From positions 1,107,063-1,171,062 of the forward strand of contig NC_013959.1 of assembly GCF_000025705.1 (NCBI RefSeq): a stretch of 64,000 nucleotides of DNA, given 5' to 3'. The notes under the pieces are model-generated. The model had not been told where the DNA came from. It worked only from the letters and a program-made list of their open reading frames with translations, and searched no databases. This document shows, in pieces, positions 42,773-53,569 of the stretch (positions are counted from its first letter, which is position 1; the number at the start of each line of letters is the position of its first letter). A program made the position numbers and the translations under genes. The DNA comes from Sideroxydans lithotrophicus ES-1. GTDB taxonomy: Bacteria > Pseudomonadota > Gammaproteobacteria > Burkholderiales > Gallionellaceae.

Positions 42773-43747
42773 ATGTCGAATCTGTATGCAGACAACGCGC
42801 AAAGCATCGGGCGGACGCCGCTCGTCAGATTGAATCGCGTGGGCGATGGTGCGAAGGCGACCATCCTGGCCAAGATCGAAGGGCGCAATCCGGCGTACTC
42901 GGTGAAGGACCGCATCGGTGCGGCCATGATCGACGATGCCGCAAAGCGCGGCCTGCTGGGGCCGGGCAAGGAGATTGTGGAGCCCACCAGCGGCAATACC
43001 GGCATTGCACTGGCTTTCGTGGCAGCGGCACGCGGCATCCCGCTTACGCTGACCATGCCCGAGACCATGAGTATCGAACGGCGCAAGCTGCTGGTCGCCT
43101 ACGGCGCGAAGCTGGTGTTGACCGAGGGCGCGAAAGGCATGAGCGGTGCGGTGGCCAAGGCCAGGGAGATCGCGGACTCCGATCCGAAATATGTGCTGCT
43201 GCAGCAGTTCGAGAATCCGGCCAACCCGGCCGCGCATGAAGCGACCACCGGGCCGGAGATATGGAACGACACCGACGGCAAGGTCGATATTCTCATTTCC
43301 GGCGTGGGTACGGGCGGCACCATCACCGGCGTATCGCGCTATTTCAAGAAGACGCGCGGCAAGGCGATCGTTTCGGTCGCAGTGGAGCCGTCCGCAAGCC
43401 CGGTGCTGACGCAGCAGCGGGCAGGGCAGGAGCTCAAGCCCATGCCGCACAAGATCCAGGGTATCGGCGCCGGCTTTGTGCCCGGTGCGCTGGACATGTC
43501 GCTGGTGGACGACATCGAACAAGTGAGCAACGAAGATGCGGTGCTGTATGCACTCAGGCTCGCGCGCGAGGAGGGCATCATCTCCGGCATTTCCAGCGGT
43601 GCCGCTGTCGCAGCCGCAGTGCGCCTGGCGCACAAGGCGGAGAATGCAGGCAAGACCATCGTCGTGATCCTGCCGGATTCGGGTGAGCGCTACCTGAGCT
43701 CCATTCTTTTCGACGGCATGTTCAACTCCTTTGGCATAGCCACCTGA
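42773..43747 (+). CDS. cysK: Cysteine synthase A (O-acetylserine sulfhydrylase)
   Basis: A 324-residue PLP enzyme making cysteine from O-acetylserine and sulfide. The PLP lysine is in SVKDRIG near residue 44, the substrate loop is [10 protein letters not shown], the phosphate cradle is [10 protein letters not shown], and the SGISSGAA segment near the C-terminus is intact. Length and motifs match CysK. GAAGGAAAC precedes the ATG. A terminator separates it from cysM. Having both cysK and cysM in tandem allows sulfide and thiosulfate to be used. Confidence 0.94.
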   Translation: MSNLYADNAQSIGRTPLVRLNRVGDGAKATILAKIEGRNPAYSVKDRIGAAMIDDAAKRGLLGPGKEIVEPTSGNTGIALAFVAAARGIPLTLTMPETMSIERRKLLVAYGAKLVLTEGAKGMSGAVAKAREIADSDPKYVLLQQFENPANPAAHEATTGPEIWNDTDGKVDILISGVGTGGTITGVSRYFKKTRGKAIVSVAVEPSASPVLTQQRAGQELKPMPHKIQGIGAGFVPGALDMSLVDDIEQVSNEDAVLYALRLAREEGIISGISSGAAVAAAVRLAHKAENAGKTIVVILPDSGERYLSSILFDGMFNSFGIAT

Positions 43748-43769
43748 CAGAGATAGCAGTGCAAAAGCG

Positions 43770-43806
43770 AACGCCAGCATTTATCATGCTGGCGTTATTC
43801 TTATTT
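43770..43806 (+). terminator. Terminator between cysK and cysM
   Basis: An 11-bp perfect stem (AACGCCAGCAT with ATGCTGGCGTT) and a 5-base loop are followed by a T-rich stretch. It begins 22 bases after the cysK stop and ends just before the cysM ribosome-binding site, so cysM expression needs read-through or its own promoter. Confidence 0.82.
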
Positions 43807-43819
43807 TGCAGGGTTGAGT

Positions 43820-44707
<888 letters not shown>

Positions 44708-44712
44708 AACGC

Positions 44713-45738
44713 ATGGCGTTGCAAACCTCATGGACATGCAGGATTGCGGCGCGCATGGCATTGGCCGCTGTACTGCTGGTTCCATTGACCGCACTTGGCG
44801 AAGAGCTGGTCGGTCCGCCGCCACAGTTCGTCGGCCCCCCCGCACCCCCATCGGCCACCGAAAAAGTCATGAACATGATGGATGCGCCGCGCGATTACCT
44901 GTCCGGCAAACTGGTCGGTTTTGTAAGCAGCGTCGATCGCTTTTTCGGAGACGAGCGTCATTACCAGGAGACCAACGACAGCGTCTTTCAGTTGGACACC
45001 TCGCGGGTGATGGGCTATGGCGGCGAACACAGGTTCGCGGTGTCGGCCAGGGCCAATGTGCATTTGCCCATCGCAGAGAAGAAACTGCACTTGTTGATAG
45101 AAACGAATCCGGACAAGAACACGATCATCGACCCGAAGCAGACCCAGACCCAGGCACAGGCGGTCAATGAACCGGCTACCCCGCAAAGTATTGGCGCGGC
45201 ATTGCGATTCATCAAACAGGAAGCAGAGCGCTGGCACCTGAGCGCGGATGCCGGGATCAAATTCCAGGGACTGAGCACGACCCCTTTCGTGCGCTCACGG
45301 GCCAGCTTTGCAGTGTTGCTGGACCAATGGCGCATGAAGCCCTCCGAAACGGTATTCTGGTTCAATACCATCGGCGCAGGCGAAACCACCCAACTGGATT
45401 TCGAGCGCACCGTCAGCGAGGCAGTGCTGCTTCGTGCCACCAGCGTTGCTACCTGGCTCAACGACACGCAAAACTTCGACCTGCGGCAGGATTTCATCGT
45501 CTTCCACACCCTGGACGAACGCACTGCCTTGCTGTATCAGGCCAGTGTGGTCGGTGTGAGTCAACCGGTGTCGCACGTGACGGACTATGTACTGCTGATG
45601 CAATACCGTTATCGCCTGCACAAGAAATGGATGTATTTCGATGTCAGTCCGCAGCTGCACTTTCCGGTCGACCGGAGCTATCGCTTGAGCCCCCAGCTCA
45701 ATCTGCGGCTGGAGATGATGTTCGACGAGATAAAGTGA
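44713..45738 (+). CDS. Secreted conserved protein, probable outer-membrane barrel
   Basis: A 341-residue protein with a signal peptide (cleavage after TALG-E), a proline-rich spacer (VGPPPQFVGPPAPP), a helical segment and then strand-rich sequence ending SPQLNLRLEMMFDEI. Alternating hydrophobic strands suggest a periplasmic or outer-membrane beta protein. No catalytic motif is visible. It starts 5 bases after cysM, so it may be expressed with it, but no functional tie to cysteine synthesis is evident. The family is unknown to me. Confidence 0.72.
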   Translation: MALQTSWTCRIAARMALAAVLLVPLTALGEELVGPPPQFVGPPAPPSATEKVMNMMDAPRDYLSGKLVGFVSSVDRFFGDERHYQETNDSVFQLDTSRVMGYGGEHRFAVSARANVHLPIAEKKLHLLIETNPDKNTIIDPKQTQTQAQAVNEPATPQSIGAALRFIKQEAERWHLSADAGIKFQGLSTTPFVRSRASFAVLLDQWRMKPSETVFWFNTIGAGETTQLDFERTVSEAVLLRATSVATWLNDTQNFDLRQDFIVFHTLDERTALLYQASVVGVSQPVSHVTDYVLLMQYRYRLHKKWMYFDVSPQLHFPVDRSYRLSPQLNLRLEMMFDEIK

Positions 45739-45763
45739 GGCTAAGTGGATCGCCGGGCCGGGG

Positions 45764-46270
45764 TCAGGGAGTGAACAGTCCTGCTGCGGCCGGCTTCCGG
45801 GCAATGGCCTGTTCTACCTCGTTCTGGGTCAGTGGTCCGTAGTGGTGCCCAACCAGCTTGCCGGCGGGTGAATAGAGGAAACTGGTCGGCATCCCGGTCA
45901 TCTCGCCGAAATCGCTGGCGATGTCTTCGTTGCCCATGACAATGGGATAAGAGATGGAATGCTGCCGGATCACATCGGTCACCTCCTCGGTCTTGCCGTA
46001 CATCACCGCCACGCCGATCACCAGTAAATCCTTGCGCTGCTTCTGCAGTGCATCGAGCCCAGGCATCTCCGCGATACAAGGAGGGCACCAGGGCGCCCAG
46101 AAATTGACCAGCACCCACTTGCCTTTCTGTTCGGAGAGTTTGTATTGAGCTCCGTTTCTGTCTTTCAGGCTCCAGTCATCAGCCAGGGCCAAATGAGCCG
46201 AGCACAACGAAACGAGGAGTGCCAGCAGCACTCCTTTCCATAAGGCGGATATTTTGCGTTTCGTGTCCAC
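45764..46270 (-). CDS. TlpA/ResA-like thiol:disulfide protein
   Basis: A 168-residue thioredoxin-fold protein with a signal peptide (cleavage after AHLALA) and the active-site motif WCPPC in VNFWAPWCPPCIAEMP. The cis-proline is in GMPTSFLY. The protein is periplasmic and probably reduces disulfides, as in cytochrome c maturation or protection of secreted cysteine proteins. It follows by 24 bases the gene of an outer-membrane protein whose mature N-terminus is cysteine-rich, a likely client. It is convergent with the secreted protein gene. Confidence 0.9.
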   Translation of the reverse strand: MDTKRKISALWKGVLLALLVSLCSAHLALADDWSLKDRNGAQYKLSEQKGKWVLVNFWAPWCPPCIAEMPGLDALQKQRKDLLVIGVAVMYGKTEEVTDVIRQHSISYPIVMGNEDIASDFGEMTGMPTSFLYSPAGKLVGHHYGPLTQNEVEQAIARKPAAAGLFTP

Positions 46271-46294
46271 AGCTATTTGCCGACTTTCGTGACT

Positions 46295-47335
46295 TTAGAA
46301 AGATTGTCTCACACCCAATGACAAGGTATAGCGCGCGCTCAACTGCAGCGAGTTGACGTTCTGGTAGACGGGCAACTGGACGAATCCGTAAACGGAAGTT
46401 CCTCCGCCAACGCGGGCCATGATGCCAGGAGCCAGATAAGCCAGTGTGCCACCGGTTGCAGGACCGCTGGTCAAGGCATCGGGCGGGGTTGCCGCTGCCC
46501 CGGTATCCGGACGGCGGTGGATGATGTTCAGTTGCAGCATGGGTGAGAACTTCGAGCCGAATTTGGCATAGCGCATGCCGGTGTTCAGCGAGTAGGCATC
46601 ACCCGGGCGATAGTCTGCTCCAGCGATGCTCTTGGTCGCCACCGCATGTTGCACGGTTCCCTGCACGAACCAGCCGTAAGTATCGATGGCACCGGTGGTG
46701 TATCCGCCCAGGATGATGTCCGTTGAGCCGGTACCGATCTGCAGGCTGCGATCCAGCGCGGTGACGCCGTCGTTGAAAGTGGCATTGGTGTTCCCGGTAG
46801 GTAGCTTGATGCCGGCTATGAGTCCGGCAGTCTTGTCTGCAGAAAGGCCGGTATATCTGCCGATGAAACTGACATCGCCGATGCTGTTGTCAGATGAGGT
46901 GAGGTAACTGGTTGTGGCGGGATATGCGCCGGCGCCATAAGTGCCATGTGTGCGCTGAACGAAAGGAAGATTGGTGGTCAATCCCCAGGTATCGCCAGTG
47001 TATGAGAGCGCCGCCGTGGTGATCCGCGTGGTGGTGTAGTCTTCGATCTCCTGTCCTGCCGCAGCCAGGGCGTTGATCTGTGCTTGTGAAGCAGAGCTTG
47101 TGCCGATGCGCTGCTGGCTCTGGTTGATGTAGAAGTAGGACAGGTCGGCAGTAAAGCCGGGGGTCGTACTGATTCCCTGCGTTCCCCAATCTTTGGACAG
47201 CGTGCATCCACATGCCGCACAGGCCTGGGCATCCAGGCTGGGAAGAAGCGCAGAGAAACCAAGCACCACTGCAAGCGCGGCGCGTAATCCTTTGCGCGAT
47301 GGTTCAGTCGTTGTTTTTATAAGTGGTTGCAGCAT
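46295..47335 (-). CDS. Outer-membrane beta-barrel protein with cysteine-rich N-terminus
   Basis: A 346-residue protein with a signal peptide (ALAVVLGFSALLPSLDAQA) followed directly by CAACGCTLSKDWG, a CxxCxC cluster at the start of the mature chain. The remainder is an alternating beta pattern (GFTADLSYFYINQ ... YTLSLGVRQSF) ending in the phenylalanine used for outer-membrane insertion. It resembles the phenol-degradation MetA/transporter-type barrels. The cysteines may bind a metal or be redox-active. The TlpA-like gene next in the operon supports disulfide chemistry there. A ligand is not known. Confidence 0.8.
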   Translation of the reverse strand: MLQPLIKTTTEPSRKGLRAALAVVLGFSALLPSLDAQACAACGCTLSKDWGTQGISTTPGFTADLSYFYINQSQQRIGTSSASQAQINALAAAGQEIEDYTTTRITTAALSYTGDTWGLTTNLPFVQRTHGTYGAGAYPATTSYLTSSDNSIGDVSFIGRYTGLSADKTAGLIAGIKLPTGNTNATFNDGVTALDRSLQIGTGSTDIILGGYTTGAIDTYGWFVQGTVQHAVATKSIAGADYRPGDAYSLNTGMRYAKFGSKFSPMLQLNIIHRRPDTGAAATPPDALTSGPATGGTLAYLAPGIMARVGGGTSVYGFVQLPVYQNVNSLQLSARYTLSLGVRQSF

Positions 47336-47656
47336 GTCGAACTCCCTGTTTTGTATTTATCGGGCGAGTCTGTGCACTCGCGCTTTCGATTATAGGAGTT
47401 CGCTTTTTATCGGGGGTGCGGCATATTGTCGCAGGGGTGAGATCGCTAATGAAAGCCTCTGATCAGTGCGATGCGATCATCGCCAGCAAGCATTGATCTA
47501 CTTACCACACCACGGTAAGAAAAGAAAGGGATAAAAGTATATAGGCCGTCATGTTCCTTTCTCCCCATTGTTTTTCGCACTACTATCGCTGCGGCCTTTA
47601 ATGTCAAGAGAACATAAAGGAAGCGTAAGTTATGCGTAAAATTAAGGGGAAGGCAC
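47336..47656. other. Divergent intergenic region before the alpha-2-macroglobulin gene
   Basis: About 320 bases with no gene. An inverted repeat, CTTACC-N7-GGTAAG (47511-47529), lies about 130 bases before the alpha-2-macroglobulin start and could be an operator or a small hairpin. Promoters for the two divergent genes must be here but cannot be assigned. Confidence 0.5.
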
Positions 47657-50600
47657 ATGCGCTCTTGGTTGCATCGAATACTCAAAGGGATTCTTAAACT
47701 TCCAAAACTGGTCTTGTGGCCTTTCCGGCTGATTGGCATTTTATTCGGCGGCTTGTTCGGGCATGTGCAATGGCAAAGGCCAGTTTGGATGGCACTCTCC
47801 CGCCGAGGAGTTTCCCTCGCATTCAACTGGGGCAAATCCAATCCCCGTAAATTCGCCAAATACAGCGCCATCATGCTGGCGACGTTTGCCGCAGTTGGCG
47901 GCGTCTGGTACGCCTATAGTCTGATTCCGAAACCCGAACTGGTCACCTTCCAAGTATATGCGCCTCCACGCACCCAGGTAGAGACTGACAATGCCAAACC
48001 GAATCCGTTGATCGTCGTTTTTTCCCAGTCGGCGGCGCCGTTGGACAAAGTCGGCAAGGAAATCAGCGGGCTGCGCATCAGCCCCAATGTGGCCGGGCAC
48101 TGGAGTTGGCGCAACGATACGACGCTTGCGTTTGATCCAAGCGCGGATTGGCCGGTAGGGCAAGAGTTTGACGTCAGCTTTGACCGCGAATTGATAACGC
48201 AGTCGGTGCGTGTGGATAAATATTCCTTCAACTTTGAGACTGCTCCCTTCGAGATGAGCATCAACTCGTCGGAGTTCTATCAGGATCCAACGGATCCGAA
48301 TCTCAAAAAAGCTATCATAACGGTGGGTTTTTCGCATCCCGTTGCGACGGAAGAATTCGAGAAGCACGTCTCCTTGCGCCTGCAGGGACAACGTAGCGGG
48401 GTGCTTGGCATCGGCGGCGAGACCACGCCGTTCACCGTGACATACGACAAGAAAAAACTGACGGCCTTTATTCATTCAGCACCATTACCTATCCCGCCGA
48501 AAGATACCGAGCTCACCGTGAAAGTGGATTCCGGCGTGAATGCACAAAGCGGCGGGCACGGCTCGCGCGAAGCACTGGAACAGGAAGTAACCGTCCCCGG
48601 GCTATTCAGCCTCAGAGTCAATTCCGCCAACATATTGCTGGTGAACAACGAGCGCTATGAACCGGAGCAGGTCCTGATGCTGGAGACATCGGCCACGGTG
48701 CAAGAGAACGACATGAAAAACCGGGTCGAGGCCTGGGTGTTGCCGGTCTACAACCCGGAGACACCGCTTGATCAGCGCAAGAATCCCTATTACTGGGGCA
48801 ACGTGCAGCAAATCGGCGAGCAACTGTTAAAGCAATCCGAGACGCTCAAGCTCAATGCCATTCCTGCGGAACGCGAATACACTACCAGCCACAGTTTCAA
48901 GATCGAGGCGGACGTGGGGCGCTTCATTTATGTGCGCGTTACCAAGGGACTCAAGTCTTACGGCGGATATGCACTGGGCGAAACCTTTGATCGCATCATC
49001 CGTGTGCAGCCGTTTCCGAAAGAAGTTCGCATACTGCATTCGGGCTCGCTCCTGCCGCTTTCCGGCGAACGCAAAGTGCCGGTACTGGCGCGCGACGTGG
49101 ATGCGCTGCACTATGAAATAGGTCGCTTGTTGCCGGGGCAGATCCAGCATATGGTAAGCCAGTCGTATGGCGATTTTGGCAAACCCAATTTCAATAACTA
49201 CAACTTCAATTTCGACAATCTGACGGAACGCCTGACTGAAATCGTCGATCTACCCAAGTTGGCACCGGGCAAAGCGCAGTATGCAGCGCTTGATCTGGGC
49301 AAATACCTGAAGGAAGGCAGCGAGGGCAAGCGTGGACTGTTCATGGTCAAAGTGCAAGCCTACGACCGGGCGAACAAGCGTCCCGTGGGCAATCAGGATA
49401 CGCGTCTGATTGTGCTCACCGACCTTGGCTTGCTGGTCAAGCAGGCGGTGGACGGCAGTCAGGATGTGTTCGTCCAATCGATACACACGGGTGCACCGGT
49501 AGGTGGTGCAGGCGTGCAGGTGATTGGCAAGAATGGACTGCCGGTGCTGTCGCAGGAAACCGATGCCGAAGGGCATGTGCGATTTCCTGCGCTCAAGGAT
49601 TTCACGCGCGAGCAAACTCCGGCGCTGTACTTGGTCAAGAAAGGCGGCGATATCTCTTTCCTGCCGTATGAGCGCAGCGATCGCGTGCTCGACATGTCGC
49701 GTTTCGACATTGGCGGCGTGTCCAATAGCGTGCAGTCGGACAAACTGCAGGCCTATCTGTTTTCTGACCGGGGGATCTACCAGCCGGGAGAGGAATTCAA
49801 AATCGGCATGATCGTTCGCGCGACGGACTGGTCCACGCAGCTTGCGGGCATTCCTCTGGAGATGGTGATCACCGATGCGCGCGGCCTCACGGTGAAACGC
49901 GAGCGCATCAAGCTGCCGGAATCGGGTTTTGTGGAGACTTCCTATGCCACCGAGGATACGTCGCCCACTGGCACCTGGAACACCAGCCTGTATATCGTCA
50001 AGGACAACCATGCCGCCGGATTGATCGGTTCGGTTGCGGTCAAAGTGCAAGAGTTCCAGCCTGACCGGATGAAAATGAGCGCACGCTTTTCTGACGAAGC
50101 GGTGGAAGGTTGGGTCTCTCCTGATAACCTCAAGGCGCGCATCAACCTGCAGAATCTGTTTGGTACTCCTGCAAGCAAACGCAAAGTTCGCGCATCCATT
50201 ACGCTGTATCCGTCCTTCCCTTCTTTCCCGTCATACAAGGATTACAGCTTCTATGATCCGCAGCGTGCGCGGGAGGGATTCGAGGATCGGCTCGCAGAAG
50301 GTGTCACGGATGACAAAGGGGAAGCCGAATTCGATTTGAACTTGCAACGATTTGCGCGCGCAACCTATCGCGTACTGTTCGTTGCGCAGGGATTTGAGGC
50401 AGAGGGCGGGCGCAGTGTTGCCGCAGAGCGCGCCATGCTGGTCTCCAGCATGCCTTATCTGGTCGGCTTCAAACCCGATGGCGACTTGCGTTACGTAAAC
50501 AAGGGCGCGCAGCGTTCGGTGCAACTGATTGCGATCGATCCCAAAGCGAAGAAGACCAGGGTGCCCGGCCTGAAGCTGGTCCGCATCGAGCGCAAGTATG

Positions 50601-53566
50601 TGTCAGTGCTGACCAAGCAGGATTCCGGCGTCTACAAATACGAATCCAAGAGCAAGGAAGTCGTGCTTGCCGAAAAGCCGTTCGCCATCGGTGCCGAAGG
50701 AACAAAGCTGGACTTGCCGACTGACGAGCCGGGAGATTTCGTCATGGTGGTGCGCGATGCACAGGGTCTGGAACTGAACCGGGTCGACTATTCGGTGGCT
50801 GGCCACGCCAACCTGACGCGTTCGCTGGAAAAGAATGCCGAGCTGCAGATCAAGCTCGCCAAGACCGATGTGGTACCGGGGCAGGATATCGAGCTGGAGA
50901 TACGTGCACCCTATACCGGCAACGGCCTCATCACTATCGAACGCGACAAGGTCTATGCCTGGCACTGGTTTAAAGCTTCTGCCACCAATACCGTGCAAAA
51001 GATCAGGGTGCCTGCTTCGATGGAGGGGAACGGTTACGTGTCGGTCACTTACGTGCGCGACTTCAATTCGCCGGAAATCTTCATGAGCCCGCTTTCCCAT
51101 GGCGTGGTGCCATTTTCGATCAGCCTGGAGCGGCGCAAGAATGCCATCAGTGTGACTGCGCACGACCTGGTTAAACCCGGTGAGCCCTTACGCATGAAGG
51201 TCAGTACCGAGAAACCTGCACGTCTGGTGCTGTTCGCCGTGGATGAAGGAATCCTGCAAGTGGCGGGTTACAAGACGCCGGATCCACTAGGCCATTTTTT
51301 CCAGAAGCGTGCACTGGAAACCAGGACGTCGCAGATCCTCGATCTGATCCTGCCCGAATTCAGGAGATTGATGGAGTCAGCCTCAACGGGGGGCGACGCT
51401 GAGGGGGCATTGGGCAAACATCTCAATCCGTTCAAACGTAAGCGCGACAAACCGGTGGCTTTCTGGTCGGGCATCATTGATGCCGGGCCCAAGGAAAAGG
51501 AATTGACTTACAACGTTCCAGACCATTTCAATGGTACCTTGCGCATCATGGCAGTGGCTGTCTCGGCGGATTCCATCGGCGTTATCGAGAAGAAGGTAAC
51601 CGTACGCGGCGATTTCGTGCTCTCGCCCAATGTTCCCACCCAAGTGGCACCGGGGGACGAGTTCGACGTCAGTCTGGGGGTGGCCAACAACATTCCCGCT
51701 TCCGGCAAGGATGCTGCAGTGCATATCGAGCTCAAGACTTCTCCACACCTTGCAATAGTGGGTGACGCTGCTAAAGAATTGAAGATCGATGCCCTGCGCG
51801 AAGGCGTGGCGACTTTCCGCCTGCGTGCCACGGACAAGCTGGGTTCCGGCAATTTGCAATTTATTGCCACCCATGACGGCCATAGCGCCAAGTACAGCGT
51901 CGACACCAGTGTGAGGCCGCCCGTGCCTTATCAGGTGAATCTGACTTTTGGCAGCTTCAAGAAAGGGACGCAGGAGCAGCCGGTGACGCGCAAGATGTAC
52001 GACGAGTACAGCACCCGCAGTGCCGGCATTTCGTATTTGCCGCTGATCATGGGACAGGGGTTGATCGCTTATTTGGACAAAAATCCCTATGGCTGTACCG
52101 AACAGCTGGTGAGTCAGGCATTGCCTGCCATGATCATGCAGGCACGGCCCGAGTTCGGCGTGACGCGCAATGTTTCCGAGGAAAGTCTCGGGCGCATCAT
52201 CGGCATGCTGCGCAGTCGGCAGAACCAGGAAGGCGGTTTTGGTCTGTGGGCGGCCAACCATCATGTCGCGCCATGGGCTTCCGCTTATGCGGTGCACTTC
52301 CTGCTGGAGGCGAGGGATCGTGGCTATACCGTACCGGCGGACATGCTGAATTCTGCCAATAACTGGTTGCAGCAATTGGCTGCAGGCGAGAGCGACTCGC
52401 TGGCAGATGACCGGGTGCGCGCCTATGCGATCTACTTGCTGGCGCGACAAGGTACGGTGGTCGGCCAATATGCAGCCACCCTGCAACGACGTCTGGAAGA
52501 GAAACATGCCAAGGAATGGCAGCAGGATATTGCGGCAGGCTATCTGGCGGCAGCCTATCAGCTCATGCGCCAGGAGAACTTGGCCAGCGCGTTGATCGGC
52601 AAACTCAAGCTGGTCCAGGATGCAGGGAAATGGGCGGATTACTATGACGGTCTCAGCCGCAATTCGCAGCTTATCTATTTGCTGGCGCGGCATTTCCCGG
52701 ATGAACTGAAGCGGCTGGATGCGGATGCACTGGAGTCTATTGCCAAACCGATACGCGAGAATCGTTATAACACGCTGTCATCCGCTTATACACTGCTGGC
52801 ACTTGACGCGTATGCCACGGCGATCGGCAATGAAACGGCCGGTCAATTCAGTACCGCCGAGGTATTGGCAGACGGCAGCAAAAGAGCGCTGGTATTGCCG
52901 TCGGGCATGATGCCCAGGAGTAATTTCTCGTCCGCCGCGGCTAAACTGCAGTTCGGCTCTGGCAGCGACTATGTTGCTTATACGGTGCTCAACCAGTCCG
53001 GTTTCGACCGCGGATTGCCGGATAAGGAGGTCAAACAGGAGATAGAGGTGTTCCGCGAATATCAGGATTCCAGCGGCAAGCCGGTCAGCAGCATCAAACT
53101 TGGCGACGAAGTGGAAGTTCACCTGAGCATCCGCGCCATCGGCAGAGATGCTGTACACGATGTCGCGATTGTCGACCTGTTGCCCGGTGGTTTCGAGATC
53201 GTTCCGGAGTCGCGTAGCGAACAGAAAGCCGCATCCAATCAGGCAAGCGCTGAACCGCAAAGCGAAGGCGACGACGGGGAAGGTGAGGACGGTGACAGTG
53301 GAAGCGCTTCCGACACCCAGAGCGAACAGTGGGCCGCACCGGTCGGCAGTGCCAAGTCCAGCTGGAAACCGGATTACGCCGATGTGCGCGAGGACAGGGT
53401 GGTGTTGTACGGCACAGTTGAGAATACCGCACATCTGTTCGTATACAAGATCAAGGCGACCAATGCGGGCAGTTATGCGGTTCCGCCAACGTTTGCAGAG
53501 GGAATGTATGACCGTGGCGTGCAAGCTCGCGCACTGGGCGGAAAAATAACGGTAGGGGCAAAATAG
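47657..53566 (+). CDS. Bacterial alpha-2-macroglobulin (YfaS-like)
   Basis: A 1969-residue envelope protein that traps proteases by a conformational and thioester mechanism. N-terminal hydrophobic stretches (about 16-34 and 68-90) suggest a membrane anchor in place of the lipobox cysteine used by E. coli YfaS. Repeated macroglobulin beta-domains follow. The thioester motif CTEQ (NPYGCTEQLVSQALP) is near residue 1480, with the alpha-alpha toroid after it. An acidic serine-rich insertion lies near residues 1855-1890. The gene is convergent with pbpC, its usual genomic partner, with only 3 bases between stops. In E. coli these partners are on one strand, so the arrangement here is different. Confidence 0.9.
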   Translation: MRSWLHRILKGILKLPKLVLWPFRLIGILFGGLFGHVQWQRPVWMALSRRGVSLAFNWGKSNPRKFAKYSAIMLATFAAVGGVWYAYSLIPKPELVTFQVYAPPRTQVETDNAKPNPLIVVFSQSAAPLDKVGKEISGLRISPNVAGHWSWRNDTTLAFDPSADWPVGQEFDVSFDRELITQSVRVDKYSFNFETAPFEMSINSSEFYQDPTDPNLKKAIITVGFSHPVATEEFEKHVSLRLQGQRSGVLGIGGETTPFTVTYDKKKLTAFIHSAPLPIPPKDTELTVKVDSGVNAQSGGHGSREALEQEVTVPGLFSLRVNSANILLVNNERYEPEQVLMLETSATVQENDMKNRVEAWVLPVYNPETPLDQRKNPYYWGNVQQIGEQLLKQSETLKLNAIPAEREYTTSHSFKIEADVGRFIYVRVTKGLKSYGGYALGETFDRIIRVQPFPKEVRILHSGSLLPLSGERKVPVLARDVDALHYEIGRLLPGQIQHMVSQSYGDFGKPNFNNYNFNFDNLTERLTEIVDLPKLAPGKAQYAALDLGKYLKEGSEGKRGLFMVKVQAYDRANKRPVGNQDTRLIVLTDLGLLVKQAVDGSQDVFVQSIHTGAPVGGAGVQVIGKNGLPVLSQETDAEGHVRFPALKDFTREQTPALYLVKKGGDISFLPYERSDRVLDMSRFDIGGVSNSVQSDKLQAYLFSDRGIYQPGEEFKIGMIVRATDWSTQLAGIPLEMVITDARGLTVKRERIKLPESGFVETSYATEDTSPTGTWNTSLYIVKDNHAAGLIGSVAVKVQEFQPDRMKMSARFSDEAVEGWVSPDNLKARINLQNLFGTPASKRKVRASITLYPSFPSFPSYKDYSFYDPQRAREGFEDRLAEGVTDDKGEAEFDLNLQRFARATYRVLFVAQGFEAEGGRSVAAERAMLVSSMPYLVGFKPDGDLRYVNKGAQRSVQLIAIDPKAKKTRVPGLKLVRIERKYVSVLTKQDSGVYKYESKSKEVVLAEKPFAIGAEGTKLDLPTDEPGDFVMVVRDAQGLELNRVDYSVAGHANLTRSLEKNAELQIKLAKTDVVPGQDIELEIRAPYTGNGLITIERDKVYAWHWFKASATNTVQKIRVPASMEGNGYVSVTYVRDFNSPEIFMSPLSHGVVPFSISLERRKNAISVTAHDLVKPGEPLRMKVSTEKPARLVLFAVDEGILQVAGYKTPDPLGHFFQKRALETRTSQILDLILPEFRRLMESASTGGDAEGALGKHLNPFKRKRDKPVAFWSGIIDAGPKEKELTYNVPDHFNGTLRIMAVAVSADSIGVIEKKVTVRGDFVLSPNVPTQVAPGDEFDVSLGVANNIPASGKDAAVHIELKTSPHLAIVGDAAKELKIDALREGVATFRLRATDKLGSGNLQFIATHDGHSAKYSVDTSVRPPVPYQVNLTFGSFKKGTQEQPVTRKMYDEYSTRSAGISYLPLIMGQGLIAYLDKNPYGCTEQLVSQALPAMIMQARPEFGVTRNVSEESLGRIIGMLRSRQNQEGGFGLWAANHHVAPWASAYAVHFLLEARDRGYTVPADMLNSANNWLQQLAAGESDSLADDRVRAYAIYLLARQGTVVGQYAATLQRRLEEKHAKEWQQDIAAGYLAAAYQLMRQENLASALIGKLKLVQDAGKWADYYDGLSRNSQLIYLLARHFPDELKRLDADALESIAKPIRENRYNTLSSAYTLLALDAYATAIGNETAGQFSTAEVLADGSKRALVLPSGMMPRSNFSSAAAKLQFGSGSDYVAYTVLNQSGFDRGLPDKEVKQEIEVFREYQDSSGKPVSSIKLGDEVEVHLSIRAIGRDAVHDVAIVDLLPGGFEIVPESRSEQKAASNQASAEPQSEGDDGEGEDGDSGSASDTQSEQWAAPVGSAKSSWKPDYADVREDRVVLYGTVENTAHLFVYKIKATNAGSYAVPPTFAEGMYDRGVQARALGGKITVGAK

Positions 53567-53569
53567 ATT

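Noticed and set aside
51383-52693. 436-residue minus-strand frame inside the alpha-2-macroglobulin gene
   Set aside because: It is antisense to a conserved thioester-containing domain and has no motif of its own.
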